Made by a program: the position numbers and the translations under genes. A stretch of DNA of 64,000 bases, from positions 5,502,501-5,566,500 of the forward strand of contig JAQFVV010006255.1 in assembly GCA_028023455.1 (NCBI GenBank), given 5' to 3'. The stretch comes from Epiperipatus broadwayi (taxonomy: Eukaryota; Onychophora; Udeonychophora; Euonychophora; Peripatidae). The notes beneath the pieces were generated by a model. That model was not told the DNA's origin and ran no database searches. It saw nothing but the letters and a program-made list of their open reading frames with translations. Positions 11,941 to 25,067 of the stretch are shown here, piece after piece. How positions within the stretch are numbered: position 1 is the first letter of the stretch; each line of letters begins with the position of its first letter.

Positions 11941-13925
11941 GTAAGTATAATTTGATTTATAAATCAAATTTAAATTCTTAGAATCTTAGATTATAGTTAG
12001 CAAATTTGTGGTTAATTGTTATTATCTAAAATTCTACAGAAATATGACTCTTTTATAAAAGGATATTTAAATAGAATGAAATTTATTTGTTATATATTAA
12101 TATCCAAGTCATAAAACTTATATAAATTTTTTTTCTTCTCAATGAAACTATGTTTAAATATATATTAAAAAATTATAAATTTTAATTATAAACTATTTTG
12201 GTTAAACATGATCTAAATCATAATATTTTTGTTTTTTAAATAAGTGAAATATGTTCATATGAAAAATAAAAATAAAAAAAACAGGGAAAGAGAAATTATA
12301 TTCTAATAAAATATAAAAATGTTTTGGATTGGATAATAAAACAAGTCATACAGAAAATAATTCAAAGACATTCAATTTTGATTCCTATTTTTATAACTGT
12401 AGTCAATTATATCATGCAACTTTACAATTTGTTTTAAATATATCCAAATATATTATGTTGATCAGATAAGTAAGTTTTTTTTCTATGATATTTAATTTTT
12501 TAAAACAATTATAATAAAAAGTTTTCAAGTATTTTTTTTTTTTTTTAATTTTACATTAATACCAAATTGCAGATGAAATATTTGGTCTTCATTTATCATT
12601 ATGGAAATAGTTTTTCAATGTGACACTTGCTTAATGAAGGCTTTCCATCACTTAAATCATATGATAAAGTGTACTCTATAAAGAGTTTTTTTCTGATTTT
12701 GTAATAAATATTAATATTAGAATAAAGATTAAAACAGTTTGTTTTAGATGGCAAAATTCTGTACTCCATATTTTCAACCAAAATTTGTTTTAAAGAAATA
12801 TTTATCTTTTTTTTTCAGTACGGTACTCTCTAAGATGGTTGTTTATTGGAAATTTTAAATGTGTATTTCATTTGTTTATATATGTTTGCTAATCTGATAA
12901 AGAACTAAAAGAGAATTTGATCACTGATACAAAGTTCATTCTTAATTTTATTTTTATATTAAAAAACAAATATAAAATTAAAATTACTTTGCTTCTAATG
13001 ATAACTTGCTTTTGAAGAATATCGTGTAAACATGATTTTCATCTTTACAAATTTAAATCTAAATGTAAAAATTAAATTAAAATATTTGCTAGAACAATTC
13101 CAAAATACCATATATCAAATATTGAATGATAAACAAATAAAGCATTTTTTTTTTTTGGAACTTATATGTAAAATGTTATTTTCTTTTTAATAATGTTTAT
13201 GTCTTTTCAAATCATTAAGATTTTTGCTTCTTTAAGCATGCATGATAATCATTTAACTTATAAAGCATTTTTATTTGAACACATTTATTATTAATAAGCC
13301 AAATATTCTATTAACATTATTGATAAAATATATGTACTAACCAATACTAAATACAAATTATTCTCATAAACAACCATCAAATAAATGTTTGTAATTTTCA
13401 ATTTGCAGATAAACTTAAATCTTATTTTTTAAAAAAATGCTATCTAACTTTATTTTAATTATAATATATATAGATGTGTGTGTTAAAATAGAGATTTTCA
13501 AGAATATAAAATATAGACATAATTCAGATATACCCATGTCTATAGTTTTTTGTTATTAATATAATAGATGACATTTCAGCTGGATTTTCTGCTATTGTTT
13601 GGATGGCCCAATAAGTTGCTTCTAGAGATATTGATAATAAAAAAATAGATTAATCACAAATATAAAAAATAGATTACTGCTTATCTATCACATGATTTAT
13701 CTATTGATTATTCTAATATTAATTTTTTGAAATCCAAATAAAAGAAACAATAGTAATAACATTTGACAATTTTAGTTTTTAAATGACATGTTTTATAAAA
13801 ATTTTCTTTATGGATGGAAGCTTTGCTATTTTATTTCATTTATTAATGTAGTTGGATTTTTTAAACATCCAGGGACCATATAAACTTTGACTCCTAAAAA
13901 GCAAAATTCTCCAATTAAGAACCAT
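11941..13925. other. Intron sequence, nothing recognised
   Basis: Long AT-rich run with homopolymer tracts and no convincing exon, element end or RNA. Confidence 0.5.
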
Positions 13926-15440
13926 ACTAGATTTTCAAGTGTAATAAATAAGGTTCAGATTTATAGCTTTTATCAGTGAGAAGCTTTGGATCTTGCAACA
14001 ATATGCTTGGACCTTTAGAATGTAATGCAACTTCCCTTTAGCAACCGTCATTTATCTCTCCTTTTAACTATCAAGTTATCAACCCAAATTGAAAAAATAT
14101 AAATAAGATTGTGTAAATACTTATTTATATGTATATAAAATGATAGATAATAAAATTTTTAAATTATTTATTTGATCAAAGATATATATAAACATTACAA
14201 GCATAAAGCTATCAGTGTATCTCATAAAGTAGCTGCTTTAAGAAATTATTATTATAGGAATAGGAAATTAAATAATTCTAGTGGGATAGCTTTGTTTCAG
14301 AAAGGTCAATTTTATAAAGATTATTTGAGTGTTGGCTACTCTGATAAATTTGTTAAAAGTATTTTATTTAATAGTAATATTTGTAAGGATGTAAAGGATA
14401 AAGAAAAATATGATTTTATTTCTTTGCCATTTAAATTGTCTTACAAAATTGTATGTAAGAATAGTAATTTGTTTGGAAATAAGAAAATTGCTTAGAAAAG
14501 GAGTATTACTTTGAATAATTTATTAAATAATACAAAGGAAATTTTTGATAGAAAGATTATTCTTGGTGTAGTGTATATTATCACTTGTTTTTGAAAGAAG
14601 GGTTATTTAGGTCAGACTAGTGTGAGCTTAAATGAAAGAATAAAGGTACATAAAAATAGGGTTAAAAATAAATATCTTAGTTCTGTTTTGTATGTCCATG
14701 AAAAAGATACAGGCCACACTATTAATTTTGATGAAGCTATGGTTGCCTTCTTTGAGAGAAATGATAAAAAAGAAGAATTAAAGGGTCTCTATTATTGAAA
14801 ATTTATTATTCTGAAGCAATTAACTTATTTAAAAGTTCTTTTAATATTAAGGGTGGATGGGAAGTAAATGGAATTGTGGGTAATGTTTAATATAAATATG
14901 GTGTTGTTTTGTAATTCTTTACACTTGAATAGTCTGCTTGTAGCAATGAAACCATTGGTTGTGTTTTTGATTTTGTTTTTTTGGTTACTCTGGTTGAGTT
15001 TTGGATTTGGGGTAATTTTAATTATATATACATATAAAGCTTATATTGGAAAAGTTTGACTTTATGGGGTTTGAGGGGTGATCAAAATTATCATCTTTCA
15101 CAAAAAAATATCATCAACAATAATCATCAAGAGGAAATAATTATCCTTCATGATTGGATTTTAAAAGAGGTACACAATAAAATTTTATGCTAATCATTGG
15201 CTAGGCAATGGCAAACTTAGGCCATAATATAAAAACAATTATCAATATATCAATCACATGGACATAACAAGGCAAGTAGTGCCACCCTGTGCCAAACAGA
15301 GTAATCAATGGATGCTTTTGGCATCAATTGATTACTTTGTTTGTATAGAGAGTTTTGCCTTGTTTAATAACAATTATGTGCTAGTATGAGATGGTGATCA
15401 TGTGATGTTTAGTGGTTTAACACATGGATATACTTAATTA
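13926..15440 (+). mobile_element. Penelope-like element, family A, with remnants of terminal repeats
   Basis: The left end (13926-14110) matches, on the minus strand, the terminal-repeat segment at 51441-51590 and 24662-24830: GCTTTTATCAGTGAGAAGCT, GGATCTTGCAAC, GACCTTTAGAATGTAATGCA. The middle encodes a PLE C-terminal region with GIY-YIG (next entry). The right end (about 15270-15440) matches 51760-51880: ATTGATTACT, TAGAGAGTTTTGCCT, GTTTAATAACA, GTGATCATGTGATGTTTAG-GG. The inverted partial repeat at the left and direct repeat at the right is the arrangement known for Penelope-like elements. Confidence 0.65.
14172..14797 (+). pseudogene. PLE family A C-terminal coding region, GIY-YIG endonuclease, two in-frame stops
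   Basis: One frame runs through the whole block. An open part (14172-14495) is Lys/Asn/Tyr rich and would be the linker after RT. A TAG at 14493 and a TGA near 14592 interrupt it. After the TAG the frame reads GVVYIITC at about 14565, then the TGA, KKGYLGQTSVSLNERIKVHK, and further on VHEKDTGHTINF. These are the GIY-like beta strand, the YIG strand (here YLGQT), the conserved Arg and the His region of the GIY-YIG fold. The RT domain expected upstream is missing, so the copy is 5'-truncated. The absence of frameshifts over more than 600 bases suggests fairly recent decay. PLE proteins pair RT with GIY-YIG for target-primed reverse transcription. Confidence 0.65.
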
Positions 15441-17329
15441 CTAAAATAATAAATGTATTTAAAAAAAGCTGGATTCATTATATCATTATTGATCATCATT
15501 AATGTTCTTGGTCATCTGATATTTTTATTGTAGTGACCATCACTAAACTAATGATCATTCTAAAATTAAATAAAATGACCTATGAAATTTTAAAGATGAT
15601 CTTTACTATTTCACTATGCAAATAATTCTACAGAGAGAGCTATCTGGATGTTCACACAGACATATACTCACATGTATATATATATATCAATTATCATTAT
15701 TCTTCAAACTTTGGTATCACAGGGACCATATTATTTATGAGAACAAGAGAAAATTAATGTACATAATATTAAATAGTTTCACTAGAGTAACCTACAAATC
15801 TCTTAAAACACAATTCTATAATGAAATCAACCACATGCATTGGTAATTCATAAAACAGATAGCGAGAAGAATAAAGACAAAATAATAATAATAATTTCAT
15901 TGCTTATTATTTTTTAAACAATTATACAATAAACTTAGCTAATAAATAAAGTATAAAATTTAGAAAATGATAATGTGACAAACCCAATGTTTTACAAATA
16001 ATTTTATGCAATATTAATTATTATTCTCTTCTGACTCTTCTTAAAGAGCAATTCATTTAATCTAACACTTTTATTCGCAAGGATTACTTTATGCAGATAT
16101 AATATATACTGCCATAAAGGTAACACAACACAAAATGCAATAAACCTGATAAAAGTGTAGTTACTATTATAAAATAAATTTAATCATTTTAAAAATTATT
16201 AATTTAGTTCAAATTTTTATAAATAATTTTTTAAATTAAGCTTCTGACAATAATTTTATTACATTCCTCATTGAATTACAATTAAAATTATGTATACAAA
16301 GTCTTAGATATGGTATTTTATGTCAATCATTTTATTTCCATTTAAGTGAAGGGAACGGAGTATTATCTTTTCTCACTCAGGCAAGCCTAGTTATAAATCA
16401 AAATAAATAAAATCAAATCTCTGCTGATCCTCAATTGCATGTGATATAGATGATAAATTGTTAGCAAATTAATTTTTACAGATCTATTAGAAATAAAACC
16501 ATGTTCTAAAGAAGAAATGATTTTACTAATATCTGAAATAATAATATAGTAAGTATAAAATTCATGGCAGTTATATTTGTAATTGTGGTAATATTGTTTA
16601 TTGATAACTAGGTTATCTTAATCAAACCATATGTTTTCGATTATATGAGATTAATTATTCATTTTATTATTTAGTGAAATTCTTGCCTAGATCAGTTTTA
16701 TTGACTATTTATATTGCTTGTTATCAAAGTATAATCTCTTATAGTATCACTTGCTTTGGGTATTTGTACTCTTTATATTTTATTCTCATTTAGTTCTGTA
16801 TGTATTATATCTGATATAAGACAATAAATGTTATTAATGAAAAATGATTCTTGATGAATATCACTATTCCTTTTTATATCATAAAGTTTTCATTGTTAAT
16901 ACTCATTTGGCCCAAAATTTTTAATCAGTATTATCAAATTTTTATTTGCAATGTAGTTGTAAACAATTTTGTACACTGGATCATATTTCATTCCCTGTAC
17001 TTAAAAAATGTTGGTTATCATATTGTATGTATTGTATTTCATTAATGTGTGTATACATATATTAATTTTGATAAGTATTTTCTATATTTATAATTTATTA
17101 TTGTTGTGGTTCTATTAGCTTTTATAAATTTATTCACTGCATGTTATGCACGTGGTTAATGTATATGTATTCTTATCTTTTTTTTTTTTTAATTTTGAAA
17201 TTTGGTGACTATTACTAACTCCACACAAGTCTCTTCTTGTTTGAAATTATTTTATTTTGATTTGTTTTTATGTACAAAAAAAAAAAATCAAGTCAGATGT
17301 CACAAGATCTAATTTAAACAAGCTTGTAT
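15441..17329. other. AT-rich intron, nothing recognised
   Basis: Only short random frames and TA microsatellite-like tracts; no splice-bounded exon or repeat end identified. Confidence 0.5.
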
Positions 17330-17636
17330 TACAAATGTTATATAAAGAGCTCGCAAATAAGCTCTTAACTAGCTTTGCAGAATATTCCTAACCCCAGGCC
17401 GTTTTCTGCTACTGGTTTCCTCAGTGAGATGCTAGGATATTCAAGCATTAGTTTAAAAATACCAGAACAAGCCCAGCACTTTATCAAATGAATAACTATT
17501 AAGTAGAAAATCTGAAATTTTCAGACATTCATATGTTTTCCAATCCAGCTATCTAACTTAAATATCTGGTCTGGGGTTGAGGATATTCTGCAAAGCTTGT
17601 TAAGAGCTTATTTGTGAGCTCTTTATATAACATTTG
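17330..17636. mobile_element. Small foldback element with hammerhead-like core
   Basis: The arms at about 17330-17400 and 17562-17636 are inverted copies (ACAAATGTTATATAAAGAGC at the left, its complement at the right end; CTTTGCAGAATATTCCTAAC paired with its complement). The interior has no coding capacity. The left arm stops exactly where a hammerhead-like motif begins on the minus strand, and the right arm keeps only the 3' half (GGTCTGGGG), the same plan as the 51.3 kb element. Confidence 0.65.
17391..17430 (-). ncRNA. Hammerhead-like motif, degenerate copy
   Basis: Read on the minus strand: stem-I strand AUCUCA, core CUGAGGA (fits CUGANGA), an 11-nt stem-II region that pairs poorly, GAAAAC, then GGCC and UGGGGU. 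The UGGGGU strand pairs with AUCUCA (five to six pairs including G-U). The cleavage triplet is GCC here, but the right arm of the element keeps GUC. Probably an inactive relic; the position relative to the inverted-repeat junction is the strongest support. Confidence 0.4.
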
Positions 17637-18477
17637 TTTTTATGTATATTGATTAATAAATAAATAAAAAATAAAATAATAACAATACATCCATTAATAG
17701 ACCTTAATTGATGAAAGCATTTGAAATTAAATTTCTATTTACTTTAGATATGTCCAAATATTGATTGCAATAAAGTATATAGTCATTTCAGGGTCATGTT
17801 ATTAATTTGTTTGCTTATGAAATGCTGTTTACAAATTGCTACTTATATATTATCCTTTGATACTAAGATACATATTGTCATTTGGAAAACGATTTGTTGT
17901 AATGATATACTTATTCTATATTATTACTGCAATGACAATAGCTTTGATACTATATGTGTAACTCCATTGATGATTTTACTTATGAAGTATATAATAAAAT
18001 GATTAAAATAAATTGTCACATAATTTTTCAAAATAATAATAATTCATTACTTACTGAGACATCTATATTTTTTCAAAAAAACATTTGTGTTTTGAATGTT
18101 TTTGTATTTGAAAGTCAAATTAATATATGCCATATCTATTATTTTCAAAAAGCAGATATTTTAATTAAACAGTATTAAATATTTTTTCTATAGATTATTG
18201 TGGTATTAAACTTTTTAAGGAGTTTTAATTAATTATAATATATATTTAATTAAAATAAGAAATTAATAACTGAACTTAAAGGCCATTTAACAATATTTTA
18301 AGAACATTAAAACAATTAAACTTTTAAAGAAACTTTATACCAGTTTATTACATATGCTTCTAAAAAAATTGAAAGAAAAAAGATTTTAAATTCATTTGAA
18401 TTCCTATAATTTGGGAATAATATACTCCAATGGCCTGTTATTTATCAAAAAAATAACAAATTTATATATGATATGTA
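17637..18477. other. AT-rich intron, nothing recognised
   Basis: No exon, RNA or element end recognised. Confidence 0.5.
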
Positions 18478-19637
18478 TTGATATTTAAGAAAAATGATAA
18501 AGAAGATAGAATTACAGATCTATTAGTCTTAGAAATTATAGATTTACTAATCTCTATCAGTTTTATACAACATCTTTAAAACCAAGATAATTACAGTTTA
18601 TCTACAGCGATCTTTAGAGTCAAGCCCACCAAAAGAACGAACAAACTGTTTTTAAAAGTAATTTTAGCACATTATATCATATCTAATTCTGAGAGAGTTG
18701 CCATTATACTTTGAATTTGTAGATTATGAAATGATATTTAATTTTATAAGCATTTTCACAGTGATTAAAGCTTTGGACCATCATTTGTCATATATGAAGA
18801 ATATTTATGAAAATTCAATAGCAGTGGAGTAGATTATATGATGACACTAAGAAAATTAACAATGATAAAGATGTGTTATAAAGTGATTTCATATCTCCAA
18901 AACTTTTTACAATAATTTTCCAAAATGTATCATCTTTAGATTAAATTAATAATGTAAGAGAATAAGTAAATTATGTACATTTTATTTAAGTCAACTGGAT
19001 TTTGAAGTTGATGTGGTTATTTTAACAATTGATACTTCAGAAAATGTTGCAAGAGTTGTCACATAAATGCAAGAAAGCATGACTAAAGATAAAGTAGTAG
19101 AAAGTTAATTGTTGAGATAATCACGAATAGTACAAGTTAAAAACTATTAAAGATCTTGCTCAGATTATTAATACAAATAGAAATTTGACAGATGGAATTA
19201 ACTGTAGAATTAAGATTGAATGCTTTTATTAGAAACAGTATTAGAAGAAATGTGTCTGTGTATTTGAAAAGGAAGATTTTTAATAGAACGTGTTTTACCA
19301 GTTCTTAGACGTGCATCTGAGACTTGAATACATAAAAGAAGAGCAGTACAAAATCTTCAAATCATTCAATGAAGTATGGGATATATATGTTGGGAATAAC
19401 AAGAATGGAATCAGAAGTGAATAATATGGGTAAGAGATCAAACAATTATCATTGATCTTACTGAAAGAATTAAAAGGTAGAAGTCGAACTAAGATAGACA
19501 TATTGCAGGAAAGATGATAATGCATAGACTTCAAGAAGGTTGCTGATATGATGAGTAGAATAGAGGCTGAGAAACTAGATTAAACATAGAGTTTGCCATC
19601 TTGCAGTGGATAAGTAGTAATTAAAAATGATGATGAT
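18478..19637 (+). mobile_element. 5'-truncated RTE-type LINE relic
   Basis: Aligns with 46036-47350 of the near-full-length RTE at 44.2-47.35 kb. Matching stretches include ATTTAAGAAAAATGATAAAG near the start, CATATCTCCAAAACTTTTTAC-like sequence before the RT B box, TTTTACCAGTTCTTA, TCAAATCATTCAATG-AGTATG, and the terminal CTTGCAGTGGAT...GATGATGATG. The frame is broken many times. It ends in the same TGA-triplet tail. Confidence 0.75.
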
Positions 19638-22430
19638 TTTATTTTATGCAATTATTTATCATTTAGTTTTATTATTTAAAAGAAATTACATATTAATAAG
19701 TTAATAATTGTTGAAATAGGGTAAGTTTTATATATTTTATTTAATTTCATACATTAAAATATATTTTTGGGGGATTGGCTGAATAGAATAAGCTTATTAT
19801 TATAGTAGATTATTTACTCATATTTGTTTCTATGATACATAATGCAGCATTAACTGCAAATGATTAGTTTAAGTTGTTCTGAAATTCTGAAGATATCATA
19901 ATGCAAGAGAGACTCACTAAAGTACTAATTGATTTATATGAAATTTGTAAGAGTTTCCTCAAATCTTTGCTATTTGTTTCTCACAGATATAGGTTGTAAT
20001 ACCAGCCACATGGCTCATTTTTCACATGAAATGCAAATTTATGAAAATAGTCTTAAAGTTCTTTACTTTGTTTTAGTATTGTATTGTTCTGCAATGTCAG
20101 TTTAACATATTCAAGGTTGGAATATTACTTACAGTTGATATCCCTTTTTACTTTTTTAAAAAGAAATTTATGTTGAATAGATGGCAAATACTATCATCTT
20201 TTGATTGAAAGTAAAGGAAGATGTCAATTACAAAATCTTGTGTAAAATGCATCAAAATAATATAAAATCATAGTATTTAAGATTTATACATCAATATAAG
20301 TATTTCAAATCTTTTTTATCTATAAATATCCTGATAGTCAAAGAGATGAATCAATAATTAATAGTAGTAATATATCACAGTATATAACAACAATAAAAAA
20401 AGATAAAAAAAGTACATTTTTTGCATTGAAAATGTTATTACACATATTATTTTTTTGAGCAGGATAAAAACGGATTAATAAATTTTACAGAAAGCAAAAG
20501 TTTTTATGGTTATATATATTATTACAGTTAATGAAATAAACAATAAAAATAATTTTTAATATATATTTTTTAATATATCATAGTAATGTTACTTTGTAAT
20601 TGGTAAATTAAATAGGAATTTGTTTTCTATTTTAAGTTTTTGAAGTTTATGACCACAGTTGTTTAAAACATTTATTCTATAAGAATGTAAATATTTATTT
20701 ATTCAAGTAAAGATAGTGAATATTTTCATAAAGCAAATTGTAAAAATTATTTGTGAAGCTAATTGTGGTTTAAAATATCTTAAATAATAATTTTTATAGA
20801 TTTTTGTTTTGTATGAAATATATATTTATGTATGCAAAATTTTTATTCAAATACCCTTGATGGTGTCTAGGCAGTTATCTTCTTAACAAAGTTTGTTTTA
20901 GTATTTCAATATTTACAGCTATTTCAAACACTTTAATTAGCTCTTTGCATTGTTAACATACTTTCCAAATATCTATATGGTCATCTTTGAAAAAAAAAAA
21001 AAAAAAAAATAGAGTGATATTTCTATATATAGATAACTAACTATTCTAATGAATATAATATAATTTTGCATTTAAATTTCTCATTTTACTTTTTAATGAA
21101 TTAATATTAAGATATTTCTAATGAAATAAATAAGTTTTAAAAATTGATGATATTGATTGAATTCTTGGGAAAATAGTGATACATTAAAACTCTTTCCTAG
21201 ATAAGAAATAATAGAAAAGGCTTAGATATAGTAAAAATAAAATAGTCTTAAATACTCTGTTGCAAGATAAAGTCTTCTTTAGCACCCCCTCACAGGAGCA
21301 ATGATGATGGAAAAGATATTACTAATCAAGGTAATTAACTGCCAATTGGTGAAGAGTTTTGCACGTTTTCTTTTCTTTTTAGCTAAGATTAGCTGGTGAT
21401 CCATTTAACAACTTATAACTTGGTTATTTAACTTCTTTGAATAATTCTGAATAATTTTTTTTACTATAACCAAAAAGTGTTTTGTTTAAAAGCGATTTTT
21501 AATGAGATTTCAAGTGATAGCTTTTGATAAGTTTATCTTATTTGGAAATTGTCCAATATTTTATACTGTGAACATTTTTTTAAGCAAATGGGTCTCTAAT
21601 CCAGTTATTGTAAGATTCTAGTTGATGAAAGTAATATCTGAAATTTTGTTTTAATCTTTTCAAATATAGGGCAAGCTTTTAAATTATATTATTTTACATT
21701 TTTTCTCTACAGTTGTGCACAAATTCATATAGTGTTGTAAATGATTCACAATATTATTGTCATGCTGGTTTTCCCAAATAATTGATTTTAACCTATTTAT
21801 TTAGTACACTGAATGCTTACTATAGTAAATAGAGGAGTTTGAACCTACAATTTTCAATCTACAATGATATATGTTGGTTCTTTGAGATGAAGAAGATAAA
21901 TGTAAACTGGTTCTAAGTTCAAATCATCCCTCTATTTAATAATCGGTTTTATATATCATGGATTAATTTAAGTAAGAAAAAGTATCAACTAAGTCAAATC
22001 ATTAAAATGCTTCTTTAAATAGTTTTTTTTAATCAATTAAAATTAGTTTCATTTCATCTTAAAGTTTAAAAATTGGATTCAAGACTTTCTTACAAATAAC
22101 CAATTAGATTCAATATGAAGAAAAAGTTGTTTATGGTGGCTTTCTATGACCTACAATGATGGATTCAAGAAGTATACTATCTGAATTAAACTTTATTCAT
22201 TACTTCTCAAACTTAAATATTGTGCAATTCTCTAAGCAATCATTCAGTTATTTTTAATACTTAAAAATAATTATGGGTTTTTAATCACTAATAATAAAAC
22301 AAGTTAGGAGGAAAAAATAAAAATTACTTTTGTCATTATCTAATTATATACTTGTTGTTATATCTAATCATAAAACCATAAACGAGGTGGCTTTTTTTTT
22401 TAATGTAAATTTTGTCAGATCTCATGAGGG
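19638..22430. other. AT-rich intron, nothing recognised
   Basis: Homopolymer and TA-rich sequence; a 22-base poly-A run lies at about 20990-21010. No coding or repeat ends identified. Confidence 0.5.
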
Positions 22431-22722
22431 TAAAACAATATTTTGGTATTGGTAGGAAATTATTTCTGCAATAAAAAAAACAGATGGAACTATTACTTAA
22501 AAGAGAGATGACATCATGAATGTGTAGAAAAGTTTTATCAAGAATTAAGTAGTAATAAAAACAAGGAAAAGTACCTCCTACATTATCTTCTGAATTAACC
22601 AGGATTTTAAATGAATAGGTGAGACATGCAATTAAATTTATGAAGAAAGGAAAAATTCCAGGTAATGATGGAATTATAATTAATATATTAAAAGAAGCAG
22701 GTGAAGAAATAGAAAAAAAAAT
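22431..22722 (+). mobile_element. Internal RTE fragment
   Basis: Aligns with 45675-45965 of the 44.2 kb RTE at high identity (AACAATATTTTGGTATTGG, GAAATTAT-TCTGCAA, AGAGATGACATCATGAA, GTAATGATGGAATTATAATT). It covers the region between endonuclease and reverse transcriptase and lacks both element ends, so it is a deletion remnant or gene-conversion patch. Confidence 0.8.
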
Positions 22723-23324
22723 TGGCACCTAGTGTTTGTTGAGGATCTATGGTTATTGTATACAATTTTCTTCTTCTTCCTCCTTTTCTTAATAGAGATT
22801 TTGGTTAAAGACAATAATTTTATAAGCAATTATTATTAATAATTGTTTGAATATAAAACAGTTTTTAAAAAAATACAGTTGGAGAAAATGATGGTAGAGG
22901 GAGTTGTTAAGCAAGTATAAATTTTTTTTGAAAATTTGTCAGTTGGTTTTTAGAAATGTAGAGAGTAGATTTTAAAGAAGTGAGTATTTTATAATGTAAT
23001 AAAAAAATTTAATTTATAATGTAAAAAGTTAATAGTTAATTAAAAAATATATAATGAAAATAAAAAAAATTTAGAAATAATTAAAAGTATAAGTAAAAAG
23101 ATAATAATGTAAAAGTTTAAGTTTTTAAAAAATTAAAATTATAATAAATAGATTTAGAATAATTTAAAAATAAAATAGTATAAATAAAATAAAATTAGTT
23201 AAGAGTAGAATAATAAAATGAAAAATGATTATTTATAATGGTCAGGTTAAGATGTGTGTTTTGATTATGTGTATAAATATGTGTATAAAATGTGTTAATT
23301 GTATGATTAAATATTTGGATATTG
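22723..23324. other. Strongly A-rich low-complexity stretch
   Basis: Long purine/A-rich sequence with almost no C between about 22850 and 23230 on the plus strand. It may be the decayed body of a retroelement that ends in the hammerhead-like motif at 23330. Confidence 0.4.
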
Positions 23325-23357
23325 TAGCTCTGATGATGACTGCAGGACAGTCAAAAC
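23325..23357 (+). ncRNA. Hammerhead-like core (CUGAUGA plus five-pair stem II)
   Basis: CTGATGA at 23330-23336 is followed by T, then GACTG (23338-23342), a five-base loop, CAGTC (23348-23352) and AAAAC. The spacing fits a hammerhead: perfect five-pair stem II directly before the GAAAC strand, with the first G changed to A. The sequence continues GGAATAAAGTTTTGGTG, a retroelement-tail-like end. Stems I and III are not convincing, so I call it a relic. Confidence 0.4.
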
Positions 23358-23399
23358 TGTAGGAATAAAGTTTTGGTGTATAAAAAATAATATTGTTGA

Positions 23400-24639
23400 A
23401 GTATATAAGAAATTTGGAAATGGTATGATATGTTTATTGTATGTATGGAATTAATGATATGCCAAGCTTTTTTGATTTTACATTTTTATGATTACTTTTG
23501 GGAAACAATCTTGGCAGAAGCAGGTTCAAACGCATGACTGGCAGTTTTCTCATGTTCTACAAACACAACTGTATGATGGATTTCTTTTAACATATACTTA
23601 AGTGTGTTGGGATATCCTGGATTTCAAGTCAGCACAAGTCTCCCCAAAGTATTTGCTATTGTAGTAGGGGCAGGCTATGGAATAAAGTAGTTGATCAATA
23701 GCAGTGGGGAGTTAGGCATAAGTCCTTCCAGCAAATCCATATTTAAAAGTAAAAATAACTTTTATGATTATAAGATTCATGTAAACTTGCATACTATTGA
23801 TTTCTGACTATGATAAGTGTCAATTTCACACAGATTTAGTCATTCATAGACAGAAGTAAAAGTTCACTCCAACTATATCTATAAATAATCAGTTAATAAA
23901 AAAATAAATATGCATAATGGATCTAAGATAGAAAAAAACCCAATAAAACTAAGTTTGTTTTGATATGAGAAAGATAAATAGACCATTCAGCAATTGATTC
24001 TCTGATAATAATGAAAGAACCTAAATATGTTTTTTTTTCCTTCAATTAATAATTTTATATCATAATCAAAATAAATTTGATAAACAATTTTAACTAACTT
24101 GATTATGAACTATTTTCAAATAAAATAAAAATCAACAACTTAATCTTATTTGGAAAAAAAAAAGTCTATTTAATACGAAAATGTGACTGTTTAATGAGTG
24201 AGCATTAATAAAATTTATTATGAGTACAGTTTATTAAATATTTTTAAATCTATCATCATTTTTTTAATAGCAAGTTCTTCATGATGGGTGCAATTGTGTT
24301 ATCAGATTGCATTTGGTATGTTATTTGTAATAAACCTAATCATGCTGCTCACTATTCCAAACATAGTTTGAACACCATTTATAATTTTAATCAATATAAT
24401 TCATTATTTTTTACCAAATTTGTGCAAGCAAAAATACTTACCCAATGGAGTTTGAAGAAATTTTTATAATAATAAATCTTCATGAATTTTGTAGTCATAT
24501 TCATATTGAAGTCAAATCATTCAATTGGCATTAATTAGATACATCATGCCTTCTTAATATTGTAGTGAATAATACTGACTCACATACTTATTCAATCAGT
24601 GAATTTTAATATTGTTTTACAAACTCTATACCACTGGGT
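23400..24639. other. Intron sequence, nothing recognised
   Basis: Slightly more GC-rich near 23480-23740 (CAGAAGCAGGTTCAAACGC, CCCCAAAGTATTTGC) but no coding frame or repeat structure I can identify. Confidence 0.45.
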
Positions 24640-24654
24640 TTTGCCTTTCCTGTA

Positions 24655-24697
24655 TATCGTAGACTAGTTTAAAGTTTATGGCTTTCATCAGTGAGGA
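24655..24697 (-). ncRNA. Hammerhead ribozyme-like motif, family A
   Basis: Minus strand: stem-I strand UCCUCA, core CUGAUGA (24685-24691), AAGCCAUAAACUU as stem II (consensus AAGC/GCUU around CAUAA), then UAAAC where GAAAC is expected, UA, and GUC (24662-24664). The G-to-U change and a broken stem I suggest an inactive copy of the family motif. Confidence 0.45.
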
Positions 24698-25067
24698 GTC
24701 TTAGATCTTGGAACAATGCACCTGATCTTTAGGATCTAATGCATCTTTCTTACCAGCCATTATTTACCTCTTTGTTATACTATCAAGATATTAGCCCAAA
24801 CTGAAAAGCATATAAATGTTTTTAATTGTAGCCATCTTGCTTGTATAGTCATATAAACCTGAAACCAATTCAGTTTTTATATATTATAGTGTTTTGAGTT
24901 TTTTTAAGAACTATAGGTATCTTTATTTTGTGCCCAGAATTGATATAAACCAATAAAATATCACAGACTATGATAAGACTTCAACTTATATATTGCTGTT
25001 TTAGAATCATCCTTTTTCACTTCCTCTTTGTCACTAACTGTAAACTTTAATAAGTAATAATAAATGC

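Noticed and set aside
22336-22728. 130-codon minus-strand open frame
   Set aside because: It is the antisense of the RTE fragment at 22431-22722.
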